From Pleomorphomonas sp. JP5 (GTDB lineage Bacteria > Pseudomonadota > Alphaproteobacteria > Rhizobiales > Pleomorphomonadaceae), in the NCBI RefSeq assembly GCF_023721815.1, contig NZ_JAMDLI010000004.1, forward strand, positions 62,001 through 126,000: a DNA stretch of 64,000 bases, read 5' to 3'. Shown here piece by piece: positions 37,204 through 46,586 of this stretch. Numbering within the stretch: the first letter of the stretch is position 1; each line of letters opens with the position of its first letter. The notes under the pieces are model-generated. The model was not told where the DNA came from, made no database searches, and worked only from the letters and a program-made list of their open reading frames with translations. Position numbers and translations under genes: made by a program.

Positions 37204-38307
37204 TCAGCGCAGCTTGAGGGATGACAGACCGATCAGCGCCAGGACGACGGCGATGATCCAGAAGCGGATCACCACCTGCGATTCGGTCCAGCCGAGCTGT
37301 TCGAAATGATGGTGGATGGGCGCCATCTTGAAGACGCGCTTGCCGGTCAGCTTGTAGGAGGCGACCTGAATGATCACCGACACCGCCTCCAGCACGAACA
37401 GGCCACCGACGATGGCCAGCACGATCTCGTGCTTCACCGCCACCGCCACCGTGCCGATCAGGCCGCCGAGGGCCAGCGAACCGGTGTCGCCCATGAAGAT
37501 GGCGGCGGGCGGCGCGTTGAACCACAGGAAGCCGATGCCGGCGCCGATCACCGCGCCACAGATGACGGCGAGCTCGCCGGTGCCGACCACGTAGTGGATC
37601 TGCAGGTAGTTGGCGAAGACGTAGTTGCCGGCGAGGTAGGAGATCAGCGCGAAGCTCGCCGCCGCGATCATCACCGGCACGATGGCGAGGCCGTCGAGGC
37701 CGTCGGTGAGGTTCACCGCGTTGCCGGCCGACACGATCACGAAGGCGCCGAACGGCACATAGAAGTACCAGAGATTGATCATCAGCGTCTTGACGAAGGG
37801 GAAGGTCAGCGACGTGGCGAGATGTTCCTCGCTGGGCACGGCGGCGGCCTGCCCGGCCGACATGATGACGAGGCAGGCCAGCATGGCGATCACCGCTTCG
37901 AGCATCAGGCGGGCGCGGCCCGACAGCCCCTTGTGCGACTGCTTGGTCACCTTGAGGTAGTCGTCATAGAAGCCGATGGTGCCGAAGGCGACGGTGACGA
38001 GCAGCACCGTCCAGACATAGGGGCTGGCGAGATCGGCCCAGAGCAGCGTCGCCACCAGAATGCCCGACAGAATCATCAGGCCGCCCATGGTCGGCGTGCC
38101 CTTCTTGGCGAGGTGCGTTTGCGGGCCGTCCTCGCGGATCGGCTGGCCCTTGCCCTGGCGGAGACGCAGCGACGAAATGATGGCCGGGCCGAACAGGAAC
38201 ACGAACAGAAGCGCCGTGATCACCGCCGCGCCAGTGCGGAAGGTGATGTAGCGAAACACGTTCAGGACCGACAACTGCCCCGCCCAATCGGCCAAGTAGA
38301 CCAGCAT
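37204..38307 (-). CDS. mraY: Phospho-MurNAc-pentapeptide transferase MraY
   Basis: Integral membrane enzyme that makes lipid I on undecaprenyl phosphate. 367 residues, about 10 membrane segments: [29 protein letters not shown] (aspartate pair), [13 protein letters not shown] and [18 protein letters not shown] site upstream. A 119-nt gap separates it from murEF. Confidence 0.96.
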   Translation of the reverse strand: MLVYLADWAGQLSVLNVFRYITFRTGAAVITALLFVFLFGPAIISSLRLRQGKGQPIREDGPQTHLAKKGTPTMGGLMILSGILVATLLWADLASPYVWTVLLVTVAFGTIGFYDDYLKVTKQSHKGLSGRARLMLEAVIAMLACLVIMSAGQAAAVPSEEHLATSLTFPFVKTLMINLWYFYVPFGAFVIVSAGNAVNLTDGLDGLAIVPVMIAAASFALISYLAGNYVFANYLQIHYVVGTGELAVICGAVIGAGIGFLWFNAPPAAIFMGDTGSLALGGLIGTVAVAVKHEIVLAIVGGLFVLEAVSVIIQVASYKLTGKRVFKMAPIHHHFEQLGWTESQVVIRFWIIAVVLALIGLSSLKLR

Positions 38308-38426
38308 TTTTTACAGCTCTCCATTCCATCGCCGCATCCGGGGCATCCTTGCCCTGGTGGTTCGCGGCGCGGCCCCGTATTAGTCCCTCTTCCCCGCGTT
38401 GCCTACCCGCATCGGGGCGTGACAAC

Positions 38427-41300
38427 TCAGCCCGACGCCTCGCTGCCGAAGCGGCCGATCAGGGCCTCCACCAGCGGCCCCATGGCGCTGCCGAGAGAGC
38501 CCTTGATCATCAGCACGTCGCCGGCCCTGACGTCGTCGAGAAGCGTGTCGGTCAGCGCCTTCGACGTCTCGGCATAAGCGCCGCGCATGCCGCGCGGCAG
38601 CTCCTGCCAGAGGTTGTGCATCAGCGGCCCGGCGCAGAACACCGTGTCCACCTTGGCGGCCTTGAGCGGCTCGGCAAGCCCCGCATGCAGATCCGCCGCG
38701 CCCGGTCCGAGTTCCAGCATGTCGCCGAGCACGGCGACGCGGCGCCCCTGCCCTTCCACCGTGGCCGAGCCGAGCACCTCGATCGCCGCCCGCATGGAGG
38801 TGGGGTTGGCGTTGTAGCTTTCGTCGATCAGTCGCGCCGTGCCACCGAACACCTGGAGCTCGTGGCGCTTGCCGCGTCCCTTTGGCTGCTGGTGCGCCTG
38901 CAGCGCCAGCATCGCCCGGGTGAGGTCGCCACCGACGATCTTCACCGCCGCCAGCACGGCAAGCGAATTCTGGGCGATGTGCCGCCCCGGCGCGCCGAGC
39001 TTGTAAGTCACGGTCTCGCCGAGGATGTCGGCGGTGACGGCGGTGCAGCTCTCGTTCAGCGAACACTTGATGAGCCGCGCGTCGGCATCGGCGTGCTCTC
39101 CGAAGAACACCACCTTGGCGCCATGAGCGCGGGCGCGCTCGGCCAGGAGCGAGGAGAACTCTCCATCGCGGTTGAGAATGGCGGTACCGCCCGGCTCAAG
39201 GCCGGAGAAGATCTCGGCCTTGGCCTCGGCGATCGCCTTGACGGAGCTGAAATGCTCGAGATGAACCGGCGCCACCGTGGTGACGATGGTGACATGCGGA
39301 CGCACCATGCCGACCAGCGGCGTGATCTCGCCGGGGTGGTTCATGCCGATCTCGAACACGCCGTAACGACAACCGGATGGCATGCGGGCGAGCGTCAGCG
39401 GCACGCCCCAGTGATTGTTGAAGGACTTGGCCGAGGCATGCACCGAGCCGGACGGCGTCAGCGCCTCGCGAAGCGCTTCCTTGGTCGAGGTCTTGCCGAC
39501 GGAGCCCGTCACCGCGATCACCTTGGCAGCGGTGCGCTCGCGCGCCCGGACGCCCAGCCGGCCGAGACCGGCGAGCACGTCATCCACCACCACCAGCGGG
39601 CCGATGTCGGCCGGCAGCGCGCCGCGCTTTTCGCTCGACACCACGGCCACCGCCGCGCCCTTGCGAAGCGCACCCTCGACGAAATCGTGGCCATCGAAGC
39701 GGTCGCCGGCGATGGCGAAGAAGGCCCCACCCCGCTCGACGGTGCGGCTGTCGATGGAAATGCTGTCGATCGGCGGCACCTCGCCTTCGGCCTCTCCGCA
39801 GAGCGCCTTGACGAACTCGTCCGGCGACCACAGCGACCGGTCGGCCGGCGTCACGCCGGGCGTGGCCAGCACCGCCTCGTGGTCGGAGTAATGCACCGTC
39901 TCGCGGCCAATGATCTGGCCGGTCTCGTGACCCTTGCCGGCAATCAGGAACACGTCGTCCGGGCCGAGCATGGCAATGCCCTCTCGCACCGCCGTCGCCC
40001 GGTCGCCGATCTCCACGCCACCGGGGCAACCGGCCATGACTTCGGCGCGGATGGTCGCCGCGTCCTCGGTGCGCGGGTTGTCGTCCGTGACGATGGCAAC
40101 GTCGGCAAGGCGGGAACAGACCTCGCCCATCTGCGGCCGCTTGCCCTTGTCGCGGTCGCCGCCGGCGCCGAAGGCGACGATCAGGCGGCCGGAGGTGAAG
40201 GGACGCAACGTCTGCAACGCCACTTCGAGGGCAGCCGGCGTGTGGGCGAAGTCGACGAAGACCGGCGCGTCGGACGGCGCGTAACCGACCAGCTCAAGCC
40301 GCCCCTTGGCGCCTTTGATGCCGTCGAGCGCGTCGAGCGCATCGGAGAGCGACACCGAGCCGTCGGCGGCGGCGAGCGCCGCGGCGACCAGCGCGTTCGA
40401 CACCTGGAAGGCGCCGACCAGCGGAATGCGAACCGGGCGCGGTCCGTCGCCGATGTCGACGGTGGCGATCTGCGCCCAACCGTCGCGGGCAACGTCGAGA
40501 ATGCGAATACGGCTTCCGGCAGCGCCAACCGTCTGGAGATCGAGGCCGGAGATGCGCGCCGCCGAGGCAAAGGCCTCGCCGTAGACGTCGTCGAGGTTGA
40601 CCACCGCGCCGGAGCCGGGATGCAGGATGGTGTCGAACAGTCGCATCTTGGCGGCCATGTAGGCCTCCATGGAGCCATGGTAGTCGAGATGGTCGCGCGA
40701 CAGGTTGGTAAAGGCGCCGGCCGCCACCTCGACACCGTCGAGCCGACGCTGGATGAGGCCGTGCGAGGAGGCTTCCATCGCCACATGGTCGACGCCGTCG
40801 GCGGCAAGGTCGTGCAGCGTCCGGTGCAGCGTCGCCGCGTCGGGCGTCGTCATGTTACCGTAGGCGTTGCCCGCCTTGGTGGTCACGCCGACCGTGCCGA
40901 TCGACGCCGCCTCATAGCCGGCGGCGAGCCAGATCTGACGGACGAAGGCGGCCACCGAGGTCTTGCCGTTGGTGCCGGTCACGGCCACCACGGTCTTGGG
41001 CTGCGGTCCATAGAAGCGCGCGAGCATGCGGGCGAAGCGCCGTGCGGGATCGTTGTCGCGCAGGACCGGCACCGTGAGGCCGGCCGGCAACTCGTCCTCG
41101 GTGTCGGCGAGCACCACCGCCGCCCCCTTTTCGATGGCCTGGGGAATGAAATCGGTGCCCTTGGCACGAGTGCCGGGCAGCGCCACGAACAGCGAACCGG
41201 GCACCACCTCGCGGCTGTCGGCGGTAACGCCGGTGATCGATACGCGGCGAAGGGCCGGATCGAGCGTGAGGATATCGGGCGCAAGTTCGGCGAGTTTCAT
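38427..41300 (-). CDS. murEF: MurE-MurF fusion ligase
   Basis: One uninterrupted reading frame of 957 codons encodes two consecutive Mur ligases. Residues about 1-480 are MurE (adds meso-diaminopimelate): ADSREVVPGSLFVALPG, Walker A VTGTNGKTSVAAF near 111-123, EASSHGL, NLSRDHLDYHG, and DDNPR near 411, the meso-DAP specificity motif. Residues about 490-957 are MurF (adds D-Ala-D-Ala): LWSPDEFVKAL, ISIDSRTVERGGAFFAIAGDRFDGHDF, Walker A VTGSVGKTSTKEAL near 601, EIGMNHPGEI, DESYNANPTSM and AVLGDMLELG. The joint (TPGVTPADRS, about 39830-39865) is only about ten residues and replaces the MurE stop and MurF start. Start at the ATG 41300, with an alternative at 41312 (residue numbers count from the latter). 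Fusions of this pair are known in Bordetella. Confidence 0.93.
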   Translation of the reverse strand: MKLAELAPDILTLDPALRRVSITGVTADSREVVPGSLFVALPGTRAKGTDFIPQAIEKGAAVVLADTEDELPAGLTVPVLRDNDPARRFARMLARFYGPQPKTVVAVTGTNGKTSVAAFVRQIWLAAGYEAASIGTVGVTTKAGNAYGNMTTPDAATLHRTLHDLAADGVDHVAMEASSHGLIQRRLDGVEVAAGAFTNLSRDHLDYHGSMEAYMAAKMRLFDTILHPGSGAVVNLDDVYGEAFASAARISGLDLQTVGAAGSRIRILDVARDGWAQIATVDIGDGPRPVRIPLVGAFQVSNALVAAALAAADGSVSLSDALDALDGIKGAKGRLELVGYAPSDAPVFVDFAHTPAALEVALQTLRPFTSGRLIVAFGAGGDRDKGKRPQMGEVCSRLADVAIVTDDNPRTEDAATIRAEVMAGCPGGVEIGDRATAVREGIAMLGPDDVFLIAGKGHETGQIIGRETVHYSDHEAVLATPGVTPADRSLWSPDEFVKALCGEAEGEVPPIDSISIDSRTVERGGAFFAIAGDRFDGHDFVEGALRKGAAVAVVSSEKRGALPADIGPLVVVDDVLAGLGRLGVRARERTAAKVIAVTGSVGKTSTKEALREALTPSGSVHASAKSFNNHWGVPLTLARMPSGCRYGVFEIGMNHPGEITPLVGMVRPHVTIVTTVAPVHLEHFSSVKAIAEAKAEIFSGLEPGGTAILNRDGEFSSLLAERARAHGAKVVFFGEHADADARLIKCSLNESCTAVTADILGETVTYKLGAPGRHIAQNSLAVLAAVKIVGGDLTRAMLALQAHQQPKGRGKRHELQVFGGTARLIDESYNANPTSMRAAIEVLGSATVEGQGRRVAVLGDMLELGPGAADLHAGLAEPLKAAKVDTVFCAGPLMHNLWQELPRGMRGAYAETSKALTDTLLDDVRAGDVLMIKGSLGSAMGPLVEALIGRFGSEASG

Positions 41301-41337
41301 ATGATCGTCCATTATTTGATCGCGGGACGCCGCACAC

Positions 41338-41367
41338 TGTCCTCGATTTGCGATCTAAATGAGGACA
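41338..41367. promoter_or_regulatory. Long inverted repeat between ftsI and murEF
   Basis: TGTCCTC(G)ATTT and AAATGAGGACA face each other across GCGATCT: 11 pairs broken by one bulged base. It lies in one of the few real gaps of the cluster (120 nt), 38 nt before the murEF start. No T-run follows on the minus strand, so it is more likely an operator or mRNA hairpin than a terminator. Confidence 0.55.
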
Positions 41368-41420
41368 ACTCACTCTTTTCACACCGTCCTTCGCCTCGCC
41401 GCCCGCGAGGGACAGTTTTC

Positions 41421-43148
41421 TCAGTAAGCTGCCATCAACGGCACGTCGACATCGTCGAAGCGCGGCTCGACATTCAGCATCGGGGCGATACGGCCGATGA
41501 TGTTGCCGGCCGTCGGGCCAGCGTTCATGCCTGCGGTGGCCGGCAAGCCGGGCCGCTCCGCATTCGGTTCGTCGAGAACCACCAGCACGAGATACTGCGG
41601 GTCGTCGATCGGGAAGGTGGCGACAAAGGCGTTGAAGCGCTTGTTGCTGGAATAACGGCCGTTCTCGACCTTTTCGGCGGTGCCGGTTTTGCCGCCGATG
41701 CGATAGCCGGGGATGTTGGCCGATTTTCCAGAACCACCCGGCGCCAGCACGTTGAGGCGCATCAGGTAGCGCATCTGGTCCGAGGTCGACTGCTTCAGCA
41801 CGCGCTTGCCGATCAGGCGGGCCTGCTCCTGGCTGCGCGGAAAGAAGGTTGGCGGAATAAGTATGCCGCCGTTCATCACCGCGCTCGCCGCCATGGCCGT
41901 GGCGAGTGGCGACACGGAAATACCGTGACCGAAGGAGACGGTAACGGTGACGAGGTCCGACCAACGCCGGGGCAGGATCGGCCGGGCGACCTCGGGCAGC
42001 TCCGTCGGCACCTTGTCCATCAGGCCGATTCGCCTGAGAAACTCCTGCTGCCCCTGCGAGCCGACCTTCAGCGCCTCCCGGCCGGTGCCGACGTTGGACG
42101 AGTAGATGAAGATCTCCGGCACGGTCAGCACGCGGTGCTTGCCGTGAAAGTCGTGGATGGTGAAGCCGCCGATGGTCAGGCCCTTCGTGGCGTCGAAGGT
42201 GTCGTTCAGCGTCACCTTGCCCGAATCGAGCGCCATCGCCGTGGCGAACACCTTGAAGGTCGAGCCCATCTCGTAGACCGCCGCCGAGGCGCGGTTCATG
42301 TTGTTGGGGTCGAGCGCCTCGGCCGGATTCATCGGGTCGTAGTCGGGCGCCGAGGTCATGCCGAGCACTTCGCCGGTCTTGACGTTGAGCACCACCGCCG
42401 CCGAGGACTTGGCCGTGTAGCGCTGCATCGCCGCCGTGATCTCGTCATGCAGCACCTGCTGCACGCGCAGGTCGATCGACAGCTTGATCGGCTCGAGGTT
42501 GGTGGCCATGCCGGCCTTCTGCAGGTCGCCGAGCCACTGATCGTCGATATACTTCTCGATGCCGGCGATGCCCTGGTTGTCGATGTTGACGTGACCGGTC
42601 ACGAAGGCGACCGTCCGGCCCGACGGGTAGAAGCGCTTGTTCTCGGTGAGGAAACCGATGCCGGGAAGCCCCAGGGCATGAACGGCCGCCTGCTGGGCCG
42701 GCGTGATCTCTCGCTTCAGCCAGATGAAGCCCTGCTTGGAGGCGAGGCGCTGGCGCACCGCGTCGGTGCCGAGATCGGGGAAGACGGTGGCAAGCTGCTC
42801 GGTCGCCTCGTCGGGATCGACAATGCGGCGGGGCTCGGCATAGAGCGAGGCAAACTTGATGTCGGTGGCGAGGATCTCGCCGTTGCGGTCGAGAATGTCT
42901 GGACGGGCGGCCGACACCGACGCCTGGGCATTGCCCAGCGTCACCGACTCCTGCGGCAGGCTGACGCCCATCTGGACGAGGCGACCGACGATGGCGCCGT
43001 AGACGAGAATGAAGCACGCCGAGGCGAGGATGATCCGGCCACGCATGGTGTCGCCCGCGCCGCGGGGTGCGGATGCGCGAAACTCCTGGCCGGGGGCGGC
43101 GGCCATCGGCTCGGCGGACTTTCTGAACGGACCAAACCGCAGCTTCAT
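41421..43148 (-). CDS. ftsI: Septal transpeptidase FtsI (PBP3)
   Basis: Class B penicillin-binding protein that cross-links septal peptidoglycan with FtsW. 575 residues: one membrane span near 38-58, the dimerisation/pedestal region, then the transpeptidase domain with Ser nucleophile STFK (YEMGSTFKVF), SSN (IYSSNVGT) and KTGT (GGKTGTAEK). The ATG at 43148 overlaps the ftsL stop by ATGA; a longer frame upstream lies inside ftsL. Confidence 0.94.
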   Translation of the reverse strand: MKLRFGPFRKSAEPMAAAPGQEFRASAPRGAGDTMRGRIILASACFILVYGAIVGRLVQMGVSLPQESVTLGNAQASVSAARPDILDRNGEILATDIKFASLYAEPRRIVDPDEATEQLATVFPDLGTDAVRQRLASKQGFIWLKREITPAQQAAVHALGLPGIGFLTENKRFYPSGRTVAFVTGHVNIDNQGIAGIEKYIDDQWLGDLQKAGMATNLEPIKLSIDLRVQQVLHDEITAAMQRYTAKSSAAVVLNVKTGEVLGMTSAPDYDPMNPAEALDPNNMNRASAAVYEMGSTFKVFATAMALDSGKVTLNDTFDATKGLTIGGFTIHDFHGKHRVLTVPEIFIYSSNVGTGREALKVGSQGQQEFLRRIGLMDKVPTELPEVARPILPRRWSDLVTVTVSFGHGISVSPLATAMAASAVMNGGILIPPTFFPRSQEQARLIGKRVLKQSTSDQMRYLMRLNVLAPGGSGKSANIPGYRIGGKTGTAEKVENGRYSSNKRFNAFVATFPIDDPQYLVLVVLDEPNAERPGLPATAGMNAGPTAGNIIGRIAPMLNVEPRFDDVDVPLMAAY

Positions 43149-43522
43149 TGTACCCGTCTCGTATCGTCTTGAATATGGGGCAGAACCGCCGAACCGTCGG
43201 CCGAACGCTCGATCGGCGCCTCGATCGGCGGCGCCACTGGCTTGGCGGGAATGTCGGCGAGCGTGCCGATATGGTTGGCGGAGAGCGGCGTGAGGTTCAG
43301 GATGTCCTGATGCCGCTCCACAAGGTCGCGCATGCGGGCCGGGCGGGTGAGCAGCGCCCATTCAGCCTTGAGCAGCGAGATGTCCTCGCGCGCCTGGGTG
43401 ATCTCCGCCTGCTTTTGCTTGATGTTCTCGGCGGCGATTTCCGCCTCGTATTTCATGTCGTAGACGGCGGCCGCCGACAGCACCATCAGGAACACCAGAA
43501 GCGCGTTGATATAGCGAGTCAT
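43145..43522 (-). CDS. ftsL: Cell division protein FtsL
   Basis: 125-residue bitopic protein: a short N-terminus, one membrane span ([19 protein letters not shown]), a coiled-coil ([28 protein letters not shown]) and the FtsL tail [26 protein letters not shown]. Joins FtsB/FtsQ in the divisome. Both ends overlap neighbours by 4 nt. Confidence 0.9.
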   Translation of the reverse strand: MTRYINALLVFLMVLSAAAVYDMKYEAEIAAENIKQKQAEITQAREDISLLKAEWALLTRPARMRDLVERHQDILNLTPLSANHIGTLADIPAKPVAPPIEAPIERSADGSAVLPHIQDDTRRVQ

Positions 43523-44529
43523 GGCCGTTCTCTCACAAGACTGGGCACGCCGAGCGCGGCGCGATCGATCGGACGGGGCGGCGCCTCGGTGCGAATGCCG
43601 AACCGGAGCTTGGCCGAGCGGGCGCGTGGGTTCGACGAAAGCTCCGCCTCGCCGGCATCGACCGGCTGACGCCCCTCAAGGCGAAAGGTGGCGGGCGGCA
43701 CGGTCGCTTCCGGCTGATGGCGCGACCCTCCGGCCCGCTCGCGCGAGCGATCGGCGAAGAAGCGCTTGACGATGCGATCCTCAAGGGAATGGAAGGTGAC
43801 GACGACAAGCCGACCACCCGGCTTCAACACGCGCTCGGCGGCGGCCAGGGCGTCGGACAGCTGATCGAGTTCGCCATTGACGTGGATGCGGAGCGCCTGA
43901 AAGGCGCGTGTCGCCGGGTGCATCTCGCCGAAGCGCTTGCCGCCCAGAACGCTTTCGATGGCCGACACCAGCTCGGACGTGCGGCTGAACGGCTGGCTCT
44001 CGCGACGCGCCACCACCGCCCTGGCAATGCGCATCGACTGCTTTTCCTCGCCGTAGATCCAGAACAGGCGCGCCAGTTCCTTGACGTCGAGCGTGTTGAC
44101 CACGTCGGCCGCCGAAGGACCGGAAAGGCTCATGCGCATGTCGAGCGGGCCGTCGGCACGGAAGGAAAAGCCGCGCTCGGCACGATCGAGCTGCATGGAG
44201 GACACGCCGATGTCGAGCACCACAGCGTCGACCGACGCTTCGCCCGCCTCGTTGGCGAGCCTGTCGAGCTCGGAGAAGGTGCCGGGCACCAGCGAAAGGC
44301 GGCCAGAGCTGGCCGCGACGACGGCGGCTCCCGCCTCGATGGCTGTAGGATCCCGATCGATGGCGATGACGCGACCGGCGCCAGCCGCCAGGATGGCGCG
44401 ACTGTAGCCACCGGCGCCGAAGGTGCCGTCGACCACGACGGCGCCATCGAGCGGCGACAGCGCCTTGAGCACTTCGGCAAGAAGAACGGGAACGTGCGGC
44501 GCGGCGCCGGCCTCGACGAGCTCGCTCAT
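43519..44529 (-). CDS. rsmH: 16S rRNA (cytosine-1402-N4)-methyltransferase RsmH
   Basis: SAM-dependent methyltransferase (formerly MraW). 336 residues: [13 protein letters not shown] motif [16 protein letters not shown] near 33-48, [19 protein letters not shown] and the C-terminal [16 protein letters not shown]. The ATG at 44529 overlaps the mraZ stop by ATGA. Confidence 0.95.
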   Translation of the reverse strand: MSELVEAGAAPHVPVLLAEVLKALSPLDGAVVVDGTFGAGGYSRAILAAGAGRVIAIDRDPTAIEAGAAVVAASSGRLSLVPGTFSELDRLANEAGEASVDAVVLDIGVSSMQLDRAERGFSFRADGPLDMRMSLSGPSAADVVNTLDVKELARLFWIYGEEKQSMRIARAVVARRESQPFSRTSELVSAIESVLGGKRFGEMHPATRAFQALRIHVNGELDQLSDALAAAERVLKPGGRLVVVTFHSLEDRIVKRFFADRSRERAGGSRHQPEATVPPATFRLEGRQPVDAGEAELSSNPRARSAKLRFGIRTEAPPRPIDRAALGVPSLVRERP

Positions 44530-44993
44530 GCGCCGCCCTCCGGCTGCGGGACAGGCCTCGACGAACGCCGAAGCGCCCTCGCCCGTTCGCGCGCGGTCAG
44601 CTCGTAGGCGGCAAAACGCGTGGGTTCCCAGATCTGAAACTTGTACCCCTGGCCAACGAAGGTGACCTCGGTGGTGATGCCGGTGATTTCCAGAAGGGCC
44701 GGCGTCAAGCCGACGCGTCCCTCGCTGTCGATGGTCAGCCGATCCGACGAACCGTAAAAGGCCGTCGACAGGAGGTCGTGGTCCTCGGAAAACGGGGCAT
44801 AGCGGGCAAGGTTGCGCTCGATCTCCGCCAGGAGTTGGTTGCCGCCGCAATCCACCGCTTCCATGTCGATGGACGGATAGCAGTAGAGCCCTTCGAAGCC
44901 ATCGCGCGCCAGAACCTGACGGAACGGCGCGGGAATGGAGACCCGCCCTTTCCGATCGATCCTGTTGGTGACGCGCGATACGAAGCCGTTCAT
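44526..44993 (-). CDS. mraZ: MraZ, transcriptional regulator of the dcw cluster
   Basis: 155-residue AbrB-like protein with two swapped-hairpin repeats ([17 protein letters not shown] near 9-25; [20 protein letters not shown] near 83-102). First gene of the division cluster and, in E. coli, its autoregulator. I chose the ATG at 44993 because homologues begin MN(R/G)F; an ATG at 45029 would add 12 residues. Confidence 0.93.
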   Translation of the reverse strand: MNGFVSRVTNRIDRKGRVSIPAPFRQVLARDGFEGLYCYPSIDMEAVDCGGNQLLAEIERNLARYAPFSEDHDLLSTAFYGSSDRLTIDSEGRVGLTPALLEITGITTEVTFVGQGYKFQIWEPTRFAAYELTARERARALRRSSRPVPQPEGGA

Positions 44994-45480
44994 CGATCCC
45001 CGCAGCCCGCCGCGAGCGGTGCCTGACATCCTGTTTTTGGCGCCGGACCACTGCCTCTTGCGAAGCAATCCGACCTGGCGGCTCGCGTGACGCGGACACG
45101 ACCGGCGGCCATGACGGTCGTTGCATTTTGCAAGCCTCCGTCTCGGCCGATCCCCGCCTCGATTGACCGCCCGACTCTCGAATGGAGAGAGACATCGGGC
45201 TCGGATCACCTGCTTGCCGGGATGATTTGGGATAGCATGGGATCATATGGGGCGTCAACGAAAGCCGAGCGAAACGCACTGCCTGAAGGCAGCTCTCCAC
45301 ATTTATGAAGCGTTAGGCTTAACAAGTCGTTCTACCGCCATGCAGCGGATCGGATCCTACCGCTCGACGGCGGATATCCGGGCATTCTGAGTGCCCTTCG
45401 CCCATCGCCGGGGCGCTCGCATGGGCCACCGGCGCGAGGCTCGGCCATGACCGCACTCCCTGGTCGGATCGGGTCTTTGG
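44994..45480. other. mraZ upstream control region
   Basis: About 490 bases without a gene, apart from the repeats listed at 45228-45252. An AT-rich stretch at 45300-45330 (complement contains CTTGTTAAGCC then CATAAATG) could hold the dcw promoter; the hexamers are poor matches. A small hairpin CTGCC-TGAA-GGCAG lies near 45281-45294. No conserved reading frame was found on either strand. Confidence 0.4.
45228..45252. promoter_or_regulatory. Three MraZ-box-like repeats
   Basis: TGGGA (45228), TGGGA (45238) and TGGGG (45248) recur at exactly 10 bp on the plus strand; CGGGA at 45218 could be a fourth, weaker copy. MraZ of E. coli binds TGGGN repeats separated by 5 nt, and these lie 235 nt upstream of mraZ. 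Read on the operon's own strand they are CCCA repeats. Confidence 0.7.
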
Positions 45481-45489
45481 TTGATAAGC

Positions 45490-45526
45490 AAAAGGCCTCG
45501 CCACCCCTTTCGGGCAGACGAGGCCT
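45490..45526 (-). terminator. Terminator after the entericidin-like gene
   Basis: 8-bp outer stem AGGCCTCG / CGAGGCCT with an inner CCC/GGG pairing, followed on the minus strand by TTTT. It lies 75 nt past the stop at 45601. Confidence 0.75.
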
Positions 45527-45600
45527 CTGAAAAGCATCTTCGCGGACGGGAGGAGGCCAAACGGCCCATGTCATCCCATGCCAGACCGCTTCGAGGGCGA

Positions 45601-45762
45601 TCAGCGGGCGGCGGCGTTTCCGACGCGGTTGCCGGCATCCTGCGTCGCATTGACGGCGCTGGCCGCGTCCTTGCCAACCCCGCGGATGGTGTTGGCGCAG
45701 CCGCCGAAGGCGACGACCGAAAGAATGACGACGCCGATGCTGAGAACGGATTTTGCGGACAT
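45601..45762 (-). CDS. Entericidin-family small lipoprotein
   Basis: A 53-residue protein I recovered by translating the minus strand. It has a lipoprotein signal (MSAKSVLSIGVVILSVVAFGGC) with the lipobox AFGGC and lipidated Cys at 22, then NTIRGVGKDAASAVNATQDAGN, the typical entericidin A/B mature pattern. AAAGGGG lies 7 nt upstream of the ATG. Entericidins are small envelope lipoproteins linked to stress and programmed lysis in enterics; the role here is unknown. It is bracketed by terminators on both sides, so it is a single-gene transcript. Confidence 0.85.
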   Translation of the reverse strand: MSAKSVLSIGVVILSVVAFGGCANTIRGVGKDAASAVNATQDAGNRVGNAAAR

Positions 45763-45843
45763 GGAAAGCCCCTTTGTTGGATCGCGGCCGAATGGCCTGC
45801 TTCAAAGACGTATGAAAGGTGGCTTCGGTTCCCTCGCAGAAAC

Positions 45844-45875
45844 AAAAAAACGCCCGGAAGACGAACTTCCGGGCG
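45844..45875 (-). terminator. Rho-independent terminator of efp
   Basis: Perfect 10-bp stem CGCCCGGAAG / CTTCCGGGCG, 5-nt loop, then seven T on the minus strand; 35 nt past the efp stop. The strongest terminator in the window. Confidence 0.92.
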
Positions 45876-45909
45876 TCGCAATCCTCATGGAGCCTGCCTT
45901 GCGGCAGGA

Positions 45910-46479
45910 TCAGTCCTTGGCGCGCTCGACGTAGGAGGCATCCTCGGTCATCACCACGATGCGGGTGCCAACGGCGACGAAGGGCGGCACCATGGTGCGC
46001 ACGCCGTTCGACAGGATCGCCGGCTTGTAGGACGAGGCGGCCGTCTGGCCCTTGACCGCCGGCTCGGTCTCGGTGACTTCCAGCGTCATGCGCGCCGGCA
46101 GCTCGATCGACACGGGCACGTCGTTGTAGACGCCGATATGGCATTCCATGTTCTCGGCCAGGAAGGCGGCGCGGTCGCCGACCACGTCCTTGGGCACGGA
46201 GATCTGCTCGTAGGTCTCCATCTGCATGAAGGCGAAGCCATGCTCTTCCTCATAGAGGAAGGTGTAGGGACGCTCGTCGATCTGGGCGCGCTCGACCATT
46301 TCGGTGGTCTTGTAGCGCACCGACACCTTCACGCCGTCGTTGATGCGGCGCATGTCGATCTGCGTGGTGGGCGTACCCTTGCCCGGATGGAAGCTTTCGG
46401 CCAGCAGGACGACGTGGAGCTTGTCATCCAGCTCGACGACGTTGCCCTTGCGGATTTGGCTAGCGATGACCTTGACCAT
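45910..46479 (-). CDS. efp: Elongation factor P
   Basis: Relieves ribosomes stalled at consecutive prolines. 189 residues in three beta-barrel domains. The modification loop reads FHPGKGTP, with Lys34 as the acceptor, so the EpmA-type beta-lysylation route is expected. That enzyme is encoded divergently next door. Own terminator at 45844-45875. Confidence 0.96.
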   Translation of the reverse strand: MVKVIASQIRKGNVVELDDKLHVVLLAESFHPGKGTPTTQIDMRRINDGVKVSVRYKTTEMVERAQIDERPYTFLYEEEHGFAFMQMETYEQISVPKDVVGDRAAFLAENMECHIGVYNDVPVSIELPARMTLEVTETEPAVKGQTAASSYKPAILSNGVRTMVPPFVAVGTRIVVMTEDASYVERAKD

Positions 46480-46586
46480 GACGTATCGGATATCCTGACA
46501 AAAGGGTGGCGTGGCCTCGGAACGGCGGCTCCGGGCGTGCTTCGCGTCTCTCCTGACATTTTTGAAGCGGAAAAGGAAGAGGCGGA

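Noticed and set aside
38349-43172. Open frame of about 1607 codons on the plus strand, antisense to murEF and ftsI
   Set aside because: It lies wholly opposite well-supported genes, is rich in Arg, His, Gly and Ala with no domain pattern, and arises because high GC content removes stop codons in the opposite frame.
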